Source: Whalleya microplaca (lineage: Eukaryota; Ascomycota; Sordariomycetes; Xylariales; Xylariaceae). Taken from it: a stretch of DNA of 64,000 nt. The translations under genes and the position numbers were made by a program. Of the stretch, positions 1 through 11,943 are shown piece by piece (position 1 is the stretch's first letter; each line of letters opens with the position of its first letter). The stretch spans positions 62,001-126,000 of the forward strand of contig MU385726.1 in NCBI GenBank assembly GCA_022497155.1. Direction: 5' to 3'. The notes under the pieces were generated by a model. The model ran no database searches. It was not told the DNA's origin and saw nothing but the letters and a program-made list of their open reading frames with translations.

Positions 1-1066
1 GTTCTTCCATGGCTATTCGGGAACTAAATTTGCAAGTTCGCCGTGGCTTGAGTGTGGTATATGGATTATGAAGGCGGATATTGATGATAGAGTCCGAATA
101 ATCTTGGCGGCTCCGGCCATGATAAAGGTATTTCGGACTTATGGCTCCATGAGGGTATTCTAAGGTGAAAAGATACCACTGCTATTGATCTCTTATGCTG
201 TGGCGATGATGTTACGCTAGTATTAAGGGCATGCGTTCTTGAGTTTGTGGATGGCAAGCCAGCTTCGCCACTGAGTTTACTCCAGGTGTCACGTGGTGAA
301 TATGTTCTCACCAATTACCTATGTATGCTCAATCGGGGATCTCTTAGATAATCCAGTAACGTGGGAACCATGATCTGAAGTGATTTGTGTGGGTATCCAA
401 TTCATGTTACAAGAAGCAATGGGATCTAGAGGGAATGGGACCTGTGTTAGGGAGTCTGACTTTTATGACTGCACGGACCAATTACCCACATCCTCTCCGC
501 ACCAGCATTCAGCGCTTACGTAAACTGTAAGGTGGGACCAACCAAGCTTCCCAGAAAAGATCCGAATTTGGGTAGAAACCTTATTCAAACGTCACGTCCT
601 AAGGTTAACGTCTTAATCAGCAGCGACGAAGCCCTCACGGCTTGGGATTGCGAGCTTGGCTGCCTGGTACGGCTTTCCCAGTCACACAGTGATGAGTCTA
701 CGCAATCGAAGCTCACGATTCAGTCATAGGTATGATTTCAGATATTTTAGACCAATATGCAACAAGCTCATGGTGTCTTGTCGTGATTATAATATACTAT
801 AAAGTTATGTATACCCCCGTCCTTGATAGGCGCAAATTCGGAACAGCAGCGAATTGTTCATGCTGCAGCCCTGGGCCATGCACTTTTGGGCTTGTCATCG
901 AGCGCGATTATAATTGAACGATCCGGCAGATTCCGGCTCAAGCCCAGTTGACTTACCATTAGTGACTTTTTCAAGATGATAATATCAAGTAAATCTCATT
1001 TGCCCATAGGCAGTCTAGAGAACACTCGAGTAGTACATTAGATGCGGGCAAGAGGCTGTCTACACA
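1..1066. other. Intergenic, no gene recognised
   Basis: Short open frames on both strands look like chance: no domain, no convincing splice pattern and no low-complexity protein signature. The right edge is the 3' flank of the Zn2Cys6 regulator. Confidence 0.6.
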
Positions 1067-3218
1067 CTATGCCTGTGGTCGTGGCTCTGCGTTGGAGAAA
1101 AGCCTCAGGCCGTGCGTAGCTTCTGTGATCTCCTTAAGCCTCTGGGAAAACTCCTCCATGAGGTCGGGACGCGGTGCAAGCAGCTCGGCACATAGCGTCA
1201 GCGGAACTGTCATGAGCGGATGAACCTGGGAAAGCAAACTAGAGTAAGCAAAGGCTAGGCATCAGCCAGAGACTGAGAACTAAGAACACGACGATAGGAA
1301 TAGGGGACAAGTCAACAAGCCGCACCTTCCAGCTATTCAACTCGGACAGCTTGCTCATTAAACGCAACATTTCGCGTGCTGCTTTTTCAACCTGTTGCGA
1401 CGACTCAGCGCTCACGGCGCGGTTCCGGCCTTGGACCGGGGCTGGGATACTCTCAGCCGTGTGCCACAGGTAGAGCACGGTCGCGCGCCACATGATCGCC
1501 AGAAACAGCAGCATGGGATCTCGCTCCTGAGCCGCGGGAGGATAATGCCTAGTGAAGCCGCCCATGCTGTGGGTCACCAGTGAGTCTAGCCGAGCATGGC
1601 GGTCCCAGAAGTCATCATAGGTGTGAGTATCCTGCCTGTCCCCTGCTGTCGCAGTGTCCACGGCGGCCTGAAGGCGATGCGACAGTACGTGTCCAGCCAC
1701 TGTAGCTACGACGATGCATTCGCCGAACGGTGACGTGGGAGACATGGGTCCCTGTGCGAAGGCTGTGGTGGAGGCCATGGCATTGGCATCTAGCAGGAAG
1801 CCCATGGGAACAGGCTGGCCGTATTGAAACGCAGGCTCAGGGCAGGGGAGCCGCACGGATACCTGTGTCATGTTTACACATATTAGCCTTAGAGGTATAT
1901 TAACAGGGTTATAGATAGATTGCCATGTACTCGTTCGCTAAATGCTGGGGACGATCCGTTTCGCAAGCTAATGAACCGGTCCAGACAATAGGCAAACCAG
2001 AAAGTTCTCCTCCGTTGCTCAGCCTCAACTAGGTGTGCGCGGTCTGCAGGAGGAGGGGTATCATTGTCCGCCACGGGTCCTGCCGCTGTGATCCACGCGG
2101 GATCCAGTTGAATGAGGCGAAAGGCCCGCCCAGCACTGATCCAGGCGCGACGGAAGCCGACGCACATGAGCTCATGGATGGCTAGCAATAGCCACGCCTG
2201 CACATTCTCCGTATCTACGGTTTCGGTGGCGTTGCTGCGCTGATCAAGGCTCTCGAGAGCCTGTCGCGTCCGGTGGTAGAACGAGTCCCGCAGCGTCAAG
2301 TGGTAGGCCGAGGTCGAGGCGGCCAGCGTCCACATGGCGTGCTGCAAGGTCATCTGTGCCTCGCTCATCGAGTCCGGTTCACATCTGCTCCACGTAGCGC
2401 AGCGGCCATGGTGCACGATAGGGACAAACATGTGTATCCTGTCAATGTACAACTGGTAGCTACGCATAATCAAATCCTTAGCTCACAATCAAGAAGCGGG
2501 AAACAAAGCCGGAATATAACATATGGTTGATAGCACTCACAGGTCAGACTGAACCACACTTGACATGGCTACGTCGGGTGAGCCTTCTGAGCTCTCGTAG
2601 GCATTAGAAGGGCTTTGCGGACTAGACAACACGATCGGATAAGGGCGAGCCATATTCAGTTTGGCAGGGGTCAAGATGCTAGCGTCATTGTCAATGGGAC
2701 CATTGGGTAGCGAAAATCCTCCCGTTTCGATGTCTAGGGTTGACAATGGATCTTTTTCGTAATACGATATATGGCGGGAACCTGGCAACAAGTCATTCTC
2801 CCCCGAAATACCCAAGTCCCACGGGACCTGGTTCAGGTCCATGTCCGTCATGTCCAAGGAGATTGGCGCATCTTGGGCTTCCGGGGCCGTTGGGAGAATA
2901 TACTGTTGCTCCCGAAGTGCTCCTTCGAGAGCAGCTATGCCCTGTCAGCGAACACAGTGCCTCTTGACGAGGTAGGGCGGTTTTCGTACCAATTCTTGCC
3001 TGCAGTGTCTTGAGATGTCCTCGTTTGGGTCCCCGCGCAGGCTTAGTGGCCGGCACGATGCAGGCGACGCCCGATGCTTGGCAAGAGCCGCACTGGGGTT
3101 TCTTGCGGTCGCACCGGAGCTTGCGTCGCCGGCATTCATCGCAGGCAGCTCCGGGCTGCTGCCGAGTCCGAGGAGAGCCATCCGAGGTATCATCACCAAT
3201 ACTAGCTCGGGCTGACAT
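1067..3218 (-). CDS. Zn2Cys6 fungal transcription factor
   Basis: Five exons join in phase: 3218-2990, 2934-2541, 2459-1931, 1862-1326 and 1225-1067, giving 615 residues. The N-terminus has the complete binuclear zinc cluster C26-x2-C29-x6-C36-x6-C43-x2-C46-x6-C53, a basic linker, then a short heptad-like dimerisation helix ([14 protein letters not shown]) created by the first splice. The middle ([13 protein letters not shown], then [20 protein letters not shown]) is the usual start of the fungal transcription factor middle homology region. Proteins of this class act in the nucleus and bind CGG half-sites. It is divergent from the MFS gene at 4378 with 1.16 kb between, so it is the natural candidate for a pathway-specific regulator of the genes to its right; that role is inferred from position only. 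The second acceptor (GCGTAG) was chosen because nearer AG sites cause a stop. Confidence 0.9.
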
Positions 3219-4377
3219 GAATTGGTCTTGTCCCGAAATAATTGAAATTAATTGTAAATTAAAATAATTGGTGTTATGTACCGAGCTAGTAGAAAATAGA
3301 TTAGTGGTTTGATTTCAGACCTTGTCTCGGAGGTTTTATACCTATCTCCTATGTAATCCTCACGTTTAGTTTCCAGGAAATTTAGCTACTGTGCAACTTA
3401 TATGACAGAATTGTCACTATACAGGCGATGGCGAAAACCTGCTTCTTTGTAAAGTCATTATTTTGAGGGGAAATGGGGTTATCTTTCCTTTGGCGACAAC
3501 AAGACTACGCAAATCAACATCACCGATGAGGGTCAGACGGCACTGCGCGCGCAGAATGCCGACCTATAGGCTGTAGCTGACTGTGTATCTCATGCAGTCA
3601 TGTTCACGGCTGTTTCCATTGGCATTTTATGCACTACAATCTCGAGTTTACAGACAGCCTGGTTCTTGTGGCTGGCTGTCGAGGTATTGGTAAGAACCGG
3701 AGTATGTTGGCATTCCCTGTCTAGGCCGTGTTGTTCGTCATCTTACTGGCATATATCGATATTAAGATGCAGTAGCTTGAAACTATTAGCGAGAGCATTT
3801 TCATGCACCAGGTGCGGAAACATTTCAGCCCTACTTAAAGTACTTATGCACCTATGGCTATCTTTTGAATTAACCAACTTTGCCACGATCCATTTGCTCG
3901 CTGTGTTGTTAACTTAGGGGTGCGTCTAGTACTGAAAAATAACATCCGAGGTCTTTTAAATGGATTGTTTCTTGGGTGATCTTCTAATGACCGGCCCGTG
4001 CCACTCCAATAGACATAGAGACGAGGACAGGAGTGACAGGAGGCTGCGTGTAAGTCACACAGCTACTTGTGCTACCGTCAAGGTACTTTGTGTAACCGTG
4101 TCAAGCCTCTTCCTTTGCTTGCTAACCTCCCTTATCTACGCAGCGAGCCAGACGGCTTTACGGTAGCAAGCCGAGCGCGACGTCGCACACGCATACAAAC
4201 ATCTACCATTTCCGCACTGCAGGCTGTGTTGCAAGCCAAACTCCAGATCGCGACTTTTGCAGAACGATTGCAGAACTATTCAGGACATGGAACCCGGGAG
4301 TTTAAAAACCGCATAGCACGCACTAATAATACACTTCATCCAAAGTTGAAGGTCCTCACCGCACATCACACAGTAAA
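3219..4377. promoter_or_regulatory. Divergent promoter region, regulator and MFS gene
   Basis: This 1.16-kb spacer lies between the starts of the Zn2Cys6 gene (-) and the MFS transporter (+). The open frames at 3600-3917 and 4067-4531 have no recognisable protein features. No unambiguous TATA box or CGG palindrome was identified. Confidence 0.45.
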
Positions 4378-5819
4378 ATGGAAACATCCATGCCTTCGAA
4401 TCCAGCCCCGTCCAGCCATGTGCATGATGCCGAGAAAACTGCTGGGATACCCGCGCATAATCCGAACACCGATAACGCCATGGATGACCTTCCCCCCCTC
4501 GACACATCGCCACGGGGTTGGCTTGCAGTGATCGGAGGTTTCGCCTGCCTCTTTGTGTCATTTGGCTGGATCACGTGTATCGGCGTGTTCCAGGCATACT
4601 ATAGCACACACCAGCTGCGCGAGTACAGCGCTAGCACCGTGGGCTGGATCCCTTCTGCCGAGACTTTCTTGCTCTTTTTGGGCGTACCCATCTTCGGCGG
4701 CCTGTTCGACCGTCTCGGCCCAACCGTGATCCTGGTCATCGGTACCGTTCTGCACGTGGGCGGGCTGCTTGGCGTTGCCAATTGCACGGCCTACGGTCAA
4801 TTCTTCGCGGCTCAGAGCGTCGTGAGTGCCATGGGAACCGGCGCCATCTTTGTGGCCGGCACTACTGCCGTTGGCACTTGGTTTCAAGCCAGAAGGGGCC
4901 TTGCACTCGGTCTCGTCAGTGCCGGAAGCGCCTTGGGTGCTGTAATTGGCACGGCCGTCATCCCCGTCTTGTTCGATCGCATCGGTTTCCCCTGGACTAT
5001 GCGTGCTGTCGCCTTGACCTACTTTGTCTTGCTGGTAGTGGCTATTGCCACTACGTCGCGCCGGCCTCAGCCAAAAGCCCATTCTGCCGCGCCCTTCCGT
5101 ATGGCCAACCTTACACCGGTGTCGCTTTTAGGGCCCGGCCCGGTTCTTACTCTTTCCATCGCGTGCTTCTTCTACTTTTTAGGCGTTTTCATTCCCTACA
5201 ACTATCTCGTTGTCGAGGCGGAAGGCGCTGGTGATGGCCAACACTCTGCCAACAACGTGCTCGTTATCTTGAGTGCTACAAGGTATGTTAACTTCTACAG
5301 ACTTCAATTTCATCAGGGGTAATGTCTATAATGTATAAGATTTAACTAACCCGAATTACTAGCACCGTCGGCCGAGTCATGCCCGGTTGGCTTGGCGACC
5401 GCTACGGGCGATTCAATACCACGATCGTATTCACCTCGTTCTCCGTGGTGCTCGTCCTCTGCATTTGGATAGCAGCGCCGTGGAAGACCGGGCGCATTGT
5501 CTTCGCGGCCTTCTACGGGTTCGGCTCCGGCACCTTCGTGTCCATGGTACCCACTCTTGTGGCTCAGGTCTGCCCAGACATGAGCAAGCTAGGGCTGTAC
5601 TTGGGCGCCGTCTACATCGTCATCGCCCCGTCGGTACTTATTGCCCAGCCTGTAGCCGGTGTGTTGGCCGATGCGGGGGACAGGCACGGCCGGGATCCTT
5701 TCGTGTGGCTCAAGGTGTTCTGCGCCCTGGGCATGTCGGTGGGAGTTGTGGGATTTGTGGCTGCAAGGGCCTCCTACCTAGGTCACCCTGGGAAACTTAT
5801 GAAGGGCGGAAAGGTCTAA
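4378..5819 (+). CDS. MFS transporter, monocarboxylate porter-like
   Basis: Two exons (4378-5282, 5363-5819; 80-nt intron, AG|C phase) encode 453 residues. A hydrophilic N-tail of about 45 residues is followed by 12 predicted membrane spans. The order of motifs fits the fungal MCT-like branch of the major facilitator superfamily: RGWLAVIGGFACLFVSFGW in span 1, SWIPS-type loop (VGWIPSAETF), FDRLGP after span 2, and VGRVMPGWLGDRYGRFN between spans 7 and 8. The family carries monocarboxylates and, in fungal clusters, often exports or imports small acids; the substrate here is unknown. It faces the regulator gene across a shared promoter and precedes the convergent dioxygenase gene. Start chosen at the first ATG in frame; upstream frame lacks an ATG close by. 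Confidence 0.9.
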
Positions 5820-6237
5820 GGAGCATATGGTCATTCAATATTCATGCAACGCTTCCAACGTAAACATATAGCAACCTGAAATGCATACAAGAACCGTTTT
5901 AACGATTAGAGTAATTGCAACCCATCAAATAGTATATACATCTTTCCACATATACATATTACTCGCAAATTCAAGTAACGCTCTATTTCCATCTATACAG
6001 ATAAGTCGACACCAGGATGTTAGCAAAAGGTATATCAAGTAATGAGCATGTGGTTACGTGACAATTTTCCAAGACGATGTATATACCAATAGGTACGTAT
6101 GCACTATATATTTCTATATCTATAGATCTATATATATAGCGAAACGTGGGAATACACCAGTTTCAGCTATTAGTACAGCCCCTTGTGGCACCAGTGTACT
6201 CAGTGACCGGGGCTGCTAAGCAGCCATCCACTCAATG
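5820..6237. other. Convergent 3' spacer
   Basis: AT-rich spacer between the MFS gene (+) and the dioxygenase gene (-), with a TATATATAG-type run near 6120-6140. No gene seen. Confidence 0.5.
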
Positions 6238-7347
6238 CTAAAGCAAGGGTCCCCTGGTTCCTAGAGTGCCCATAAGACATGAGCGGACATATTCACCAAC
6301 AACGGTCTCGGGACCTGATCCATTCAGTGCTTTAGTTCTAAACTGCAGATTTCCGTCCAAGAAGAATGCAATGCTATAACGATGCTTGTCCTTGTCGTCG
6401 AAGGTGACGACACGGTGGCGGGCACTGCGATAATACCCAGCTGTATACTTCTGCATCAAGTCACCAATATTGATTACGAAGCCATCTTCGACCACGGGCA
6501 CCGGGATCCAATCCTCGGTGGGCGGATACCACACTTGAAGACCCTCAGTTCCAGGCTGCTGCAACAGAATCGTGATAGCGCTGAAGTCGGCGTGGGCGGC
6601 GACTAGACCGGGAGTTAGACCCTCTGAAAGTGACCAGTACAGCATAACATACCTCCAAACTGGCGGGGGTCCTTCTCTTTCACGGGCCCGTAGTGCAAGA
6701 AGCGCATAGGGATCGCTGGGTCCACTGTGAGGCCGTCCAATGCATCGGGTGGGCATTCCCATGCCTCTGGTAAGCCTTGCACGAGGATATGGACGATAGT
6801 CTGGGCAAGCTTTACCATCCTGGCCTGATAGGCCAGAACGACATCTTGAAACTCCTCCTTAGGGAGATCTGGCCAGAGATTCGGACCAGTCAGGAAGGTG
6901 CCGGCCTCAGGATCATCTGCTGGAACCTCCCTACCGACAATGAATGTCTTGAGGCATAGTGTCAGCATTGACAAAGCACAAGGTACGACATTTTGTTACC
7001 TCTTTCGTGTCCGGGAGCAGGCCCTTCTCATGCTGTTGGATAAGCGGGGGTTCCCAGCCCCTGAAGGATCGGCCAACAGCTTTGCCAACGTGGACATCCA
7101 TGCGCTTCTCTTCCGGAAGAGCGAAAAAAAGCTTACTGCTCTCGAAGGCCTGCTGTAGCTGCGCGTGCGGGATGCCATGTCCCACGAGATTAAAAAAGCC
7201 GTATGTTGTGGAAGCGTGGCGCACATCCTCAATCACCTGGTGGCGTTCTGCCTTAGAGGCGGTAGGCGAAAGAATCGCGCTTATGTTCACCGTAGGGATG
7301 GCATTCTCACTAATTTGGCTACCCATCGTGAAGATGGCTTTACGCAT
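6238..7347 (-). CDS. 2-oxoglutarate/Fe(II)-dependent dioxygenase
   Basis: Three exons (7347-7000, 6947-6653, 6602-6238; introns 52 and 50 nt) give 335 residues, the normal length for isopenicillin-N-synthase-like dioxygenases. The N-terminal domain (DIOX_N) has [10 protein letters not shown] near residue 55. The C-terminal jelly roll carries the iron triad H218-x-D220 (AAHADFSAI) and H277 (SARHRVVTF), with R289-x-S291 (HRYS) for the 2-oxoglutarate carboxylate. All key residues are present, so the enzyme is probably active in oxidative tailoring or degradation in the cytosol. It lies between the MFS gene and an SDR gene on the same strand as the SDR. The start could be Met1 or Met8 (MGSQIS); Met8 matches family N-termini better. 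Confidence 0.92.
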
Positions 7348-8654
7348 TCAAATTTGAATCTGGTCAGGGTAAAGAGGCAGTTGATGATAATGTTAGAGTT
7401 CAACGCGAATGGAGTGTAATCAGTCTTCCGTTGAGTTTATGGCACGTTCTTTCGGAATATGTTCGATCCAATTCATATTTAAGTACCTGGTCGTCGGATG
7501 GCATTGAATTACCACGGAGATACAGAAGATTATAGTGATTAGACGATCCTGATCACGTTAACCGTTCCATCTCCTAGAGGCTGTAGCCGAGCCGAGCCGG
7601 CCAGGTATACCTTTAGCAAAGCAGTTCAATTTCATTTTGGCCCTCACTCCATTCAAGCGAGGGTGTTCAGAAACCCCGAGCCATATTGATTGAAACCCAC
7701 GAGCCTCCAAGTGTCGTGAGGCTTTCAAGTCTGACCCCGAGACGCCCGGCTTACATGCATATGGTCACCTGAGGGGAAGATGTAAGCCAGGGAGTATTAA
7801 TGCCAGGTTACATTAGAATACTCTACATATATATTATAGAAAAGGATGTGTGGTAATTATGGAGCGGAATTATCGCCGCGGTTAAGAGTATCTAGTTGAG
7901 GCTTAGTGAGCCGCTCTGTGTAACACATACGCAGTATGCCTAATGTAGGAACCCATGGCTAGGGCTGTTAGACGGCGTTAGCAATAATGTAACCTACCCG
8001 ACTAAAGAAGGTTCCGGCATCGAGTTCTAACATTGACCAGTATACTACGAGCGAAGTCCTTAGCATTGTTAGTAATCATCCCAGAGCAGCTGTGTTTTTC
8101 AATCTCAGATGTATATAGTGTTACGTGTTACCTACCTACTAGGTATATCCTTGAGTGGTGTACACCGGCCCTTAAGCGGTGAGTAGGAGGTACCGGACGA
8201 CTATCCCGGCTGCGCGTGCACCACGTTATTGTGATAATACAAGATTCAACGGTGCTACCAATTTAAATCAAGTCAATACCCTTGGATTGACTTGACTCAG
8301 TCAAATGCAACTGATAGAGTTTTCCCGCTTCCATTGACTATATTCTCGAAATTAATGGGTTTGTCGCCGAGTAAATTCAACCCGAACTTACCCCTGAAGC
8401 CCCTAAACCCCTGAGACCACATAAATTTCCTATCAAGCCGTACACGAGCTTACTACCTAGGTATAATACACAGATAATATTCTAAGGTCTTAACAATCAC
8501 AACCAACACAGTGCGCACGCATGGGCGATGAAGCAAGAAAAATATATTGTCAACGTCGGACTACCCCGAGTCTCCTTTTTCAGAGCCATATGCCTAGGTT
8601 CTCCACCCGCCTGCCTGGCGCCAGTCCTATGCGGTACATATCTGAGTCTCATTC
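7348..8654. other. Intergenic, upstream of dioxygenase
   Basis: 1.3-kb spacer holding the dioxygenase promoter on the minus strand. A repeated CCGAGCCGAGCCGG stretch at about 7589-7602 is a possible binding site for a zinc-cluster regulator (inference). A TACCTAGGTA palindrome occurs at about 8454-8463. No gene seen. Confidence 0.5.
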
Positions 8655-9602
8655 TTAAGCCATTCCCCCATTGGCGCGGATCACCTGGCCTGAGACCCAG
8701 GTTGACTGGGCTAGGAAGACGACGGTCTCGGCGATCTCCTCCGGGGTGCCGATGCGGCCCTGGGGGTTGAAGTTGGCGATGGTCTTGAGCAGCTCCTCGC
8801 TCTTGCCGCGGAAGAAGAGCTCGGTTCCCGTGGGACCGGGCGCTACGGCGTTCACGAAGATGCCCTTGCGCCCGAGGTCTTTGTTGATGACGCGTGTCAT
8901 TTGCTCAATAGCGCCCTTGGTACTGTTGTAGAGCAGGTAGCCAGGCATGACAGTGGAGGCGGTTGTCAAGGTGGTGGACAGGAAGATAATGTGGGAGCCA
9001 CGCGACATGTGCGGGGCGGCAGCCTACGAGATGAGCGGTCAGCGGCCATATTCATCCGCCGGCGGAATCTCAGAAATACTCACCTGGGCAAGGAAGTAGG
9101 GACCCTTGACGTTGATGGCAAATGTGCGGTCAAAGTCGGCCTCGGTGGTGTGCTCGAGGTCCTTCATGGGCAGCACACCGGCGTTGGGAACTAGTATGTC
9201 GATCTTGGAGTAGGCGTCGACCGTTTGCTTGACAAGCGACTGGACGCCGGCTACGGTACTGACATCGGCACGCACGAGACGCCCCTCGCCTGCACCGAGC
9301 TTCTTCACCTCGGCGAGGGCATCCTGCGCGGCCTGCTCATCAGAAGAATAGTTGATAACCACGGTGGCGCCCAGACGTGCAAGTGCGATGGCTGAGGCCT
9401 TACCGATACCCTTGGAGGCACCAGTGATGATGGCAACCTTGCCGCTGAGAGAGGGGGAGACGTTGGCAGCCATGGTGGACTTGCTGGCGTAAGTTTGACT
9501 GACGGTTGCGGATACGTGGCTCTTGGATGGTGCAGCTGCAGCTGATAAAGCAGATTGGTTCGGCTTGAGACGTTGCGAGAGTTTGCACAAAGCCTGCTTC
9601 AT
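8655..9602 (-). CDS. Short-chain dehydrogenase/reductase, FabG-like
   Basis: Two exons (9602-9084, 9023-8655; 60-nt intron) encode 295 residues from the ATG at 9602, or 252 from the internal ATG at 9473. The Rossmann nucleotide site is TGASKGIGKA, the structural NAG motif is VPNAGVL, and the catalytic Ser-Tyr-Lys set is seen as FLSTT then YLLYNSTKGA. A V-x-PGPTGTELF segment and a C-terminal IRANGGMA match classical SDRs that use NADP(H) on keto groups. The 43 residues before Met at 9473 are basic and Ser/Ala-rich with almost no acids, so they could be a mitochondrial presequence or untranslated leader. The frame extends to 9632 but that codon is TTG, not ATG. The exact substrate cannot be read from sequence. 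Confidence 0.88.
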
Positions 9603-11943
9603 TTGCTGCGAATGTTGCTTGACTTTGAGCAAGAAGAGCCCAACGTCCAGCGTTGGGCTTTTAATAGCCGGAAGAGTCTTTCTTGTAAGTAGCTCTTTGA
9701 GACCGAGCCTCCAAGATGCGATAAGTCCGTGACGGCACAGCGCGTTCTTTGACCATGCAAGGCTCCGCTAGCTTCGGGCCGCGCTCTCATCGGCATTGCT
9801 ATTTCCGATCGTGGACGGAATTACAGGGTAAGCAGCCACGGACTGGAATTACAGCCCCCAGTGACGTAGCCTGTGAAACATCTAAAATCTAGGTCTTGTT
9901 ATCACTTGCCTGACTGCCAGACTGGACACTTGCCAAGAGAGGTGGATTCGAAGCTCGGGTTTACCCGTATCGAAATTAGGAAACCGCTTGCAAGGGGGCA
10001 TAGTACCCCATACAAGAATATATATACTCTACTATGTGCATTATAGTGGGTAAATGAATACAGTCTAAGAAATGACTACGAAATATATCAAAGTTGAAGT
10101 AAAATAAACACATATAAATGACACGATACAATGTATAAGATATAATTACCTATGAGACCTCTTTCATATCTTTACATATCCCCGTATATGTCGAAAAACA
10201 TCTATTCCTTGTGGTAGCTGAAGCTTGAAATCTGTTCGATATCCGCACGTTAGGGTTATGCCTATGAAAATAAAAATAAAAATCCACGTGCATATATCGA
10301 AACTTACTGCACGCTACTGTGCGCCATGTGTGACCTGGACGTTTTTACAAGCCTCATGTCTATATGTATTTCCTTCTTCTAATGGTCTTTATCCGAGTGG
10401 CTTAGCGAAGCACACTTTCTTATATTGCTCAATGAAAGGCTAAATGCCTACAGCAATTCTTCAATTCTTGATCACTGCAACAAGTCCTAATACCTATAAT
10501 GTGGGTTAATGTTAAAGTTATTATTAGTTTTTTTTTCTTGAGGAAGTTCCTTGTCTTCCCTGCTTTGTAGTGTTACAGCTGGATATCTATTCCTTCAAAT
10601 GTTTCAAACTGTTATGCGGGCATCCGGTGCTGTTGAGTGACTGTTAATTTAGTGATAGTGATGAAGTAAAGAACCTTAGACTGTTGCTTGTACCGGCATA
10701 CAGATAAGAAATATAGGGGTATGTGGAATCCCCGACTGTTGAGTACGTAATCAGCCCAGGTTCCCATACGAAGTGTCAGCATTACTCACTTTTGACATCG
10801 TGTGGTGTTGTGGTTCCAGGCTCCCGTTTCTTCACAGGGAAGCCTTATGGTTTGAAGATCTTTCCTGTAGCCTCTTGCTGATATGATTCGAATATGTACG
10901 GAAGCTCGGCTCGGAATAACAGTATTATTTATAACCAACACCCCGAGTCTCTAGCTGAGCCCTTGACAAGCCTTCCTCTTGATGTCCACACGCGTGCCTT
11001 GCAGAAGGCTTTCAACAGAAAAGCTATCAAGGATCGTGACCGTACACATTGCCCTGAGTCACTTAATAGCTGACAATATCAGGAGACAATGAGGCTCACA
11101 GCCTCATAATATAACAACACGTGGACTCGGAAGCTACCCAATCCTTTAAGTTTCAGCTCCCCCAAGGCGCGGTAAGGCGGTTACGAACACCACCCACTGG
11201 CATCCAGGGCACTAATAGAGCTCCAGCTCATAGGCCAGATTTTTCATTATGATTGGTCCCTCGTTTCCCATCGGCGCGTGGCGCGGTTGACGCTTGAGGG
11301 CTACATCTGACTAATCCGGAAGCTGAACTGATTTGGGCTTAAATGGATGCCCTTTTATGATATTGTCCAAGCGCCGCCAGCCTAGGCTTCTGATATTTAC
11401 AGGGTGTTGTCGCACAAAACTGATGACTCGACGCTTTTTCGGCGCATGAACGCAAATTTACGCACCAATAGGCTACATGCTTCGGATCGATGAACTCTCC
11501 GGGATCATGGCGCCCGTGAGAGTAGTGCACAAGATGATGGAAAGGATGAACAGGATGCTATCAGCTGAAGGAATTTGGAGCGGCCAGGAACACCAGCTAG
11601 TCGGGCTGGCTGCTGACATAGGCGAGGGTGCCTAATTCAGGAACTCTCATGAGTCTTGATATGGATAGCACACGCCAGTACCTTCAGGACTATCGCCATG
11701 ACCGAACGCCAGCCATCACGAGAGTGTCTACGAAGAGGCACAGCTCGTGAAAGAAGGAATGTGAGGCGGAGGGGAGCTCCATCACACGACGAAGATAGCT
11801 TCTCGGGCTCGTGTATATATAGAGGGAAATGTCGACGGCATCTAGGGAAATTAGAATTGTTAACCTCAGGACATCCCAAGCCTACAAAGCTAGCAAATAG
11901 CAATTTGACTGTCAAATATCCTTCTCTCTCTCCTATCATTAGA
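9603..11943. other. Long divergent promoter, SDR and GMC genes
   Basis: 2.3-kb AT-rich spacer between divergently transcribed SDR (-) and GMC oxidoreductase (+). It contains a 9-bp stem-loop at 9637-9659 in the SDR leader, three GGAAGCT copies at about 10900-11330, and a TATA element at 11814-11821. Short open frames (for example 10225-10443 and 11339-11530) look non-coding. Confidence 0.5.
11814..11821 (+). promoter_or_regulatory. TATA-like element of the GMC gene
   Basis: TATATATA lies about 120 bp before the GMC start codon at 11944, a normal distance for a fungal core promoter. A pyrimidine-rich stretch (CTTCTCTCTCTCC) follows at about 11921-11935, just before the ATG. Confidence 0.5.

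Noticed and set aside
3600..4377. Plus-strand open frames upstream of the MFS gene
   Set aside because: No domain, no signal peptide with a believable mature protein, and they lie in the divergent promoter.
9603..9632. Longer SDR start at 9632
   Set aside because: The codon there is TTG; the first ATG in frame is at 9602.
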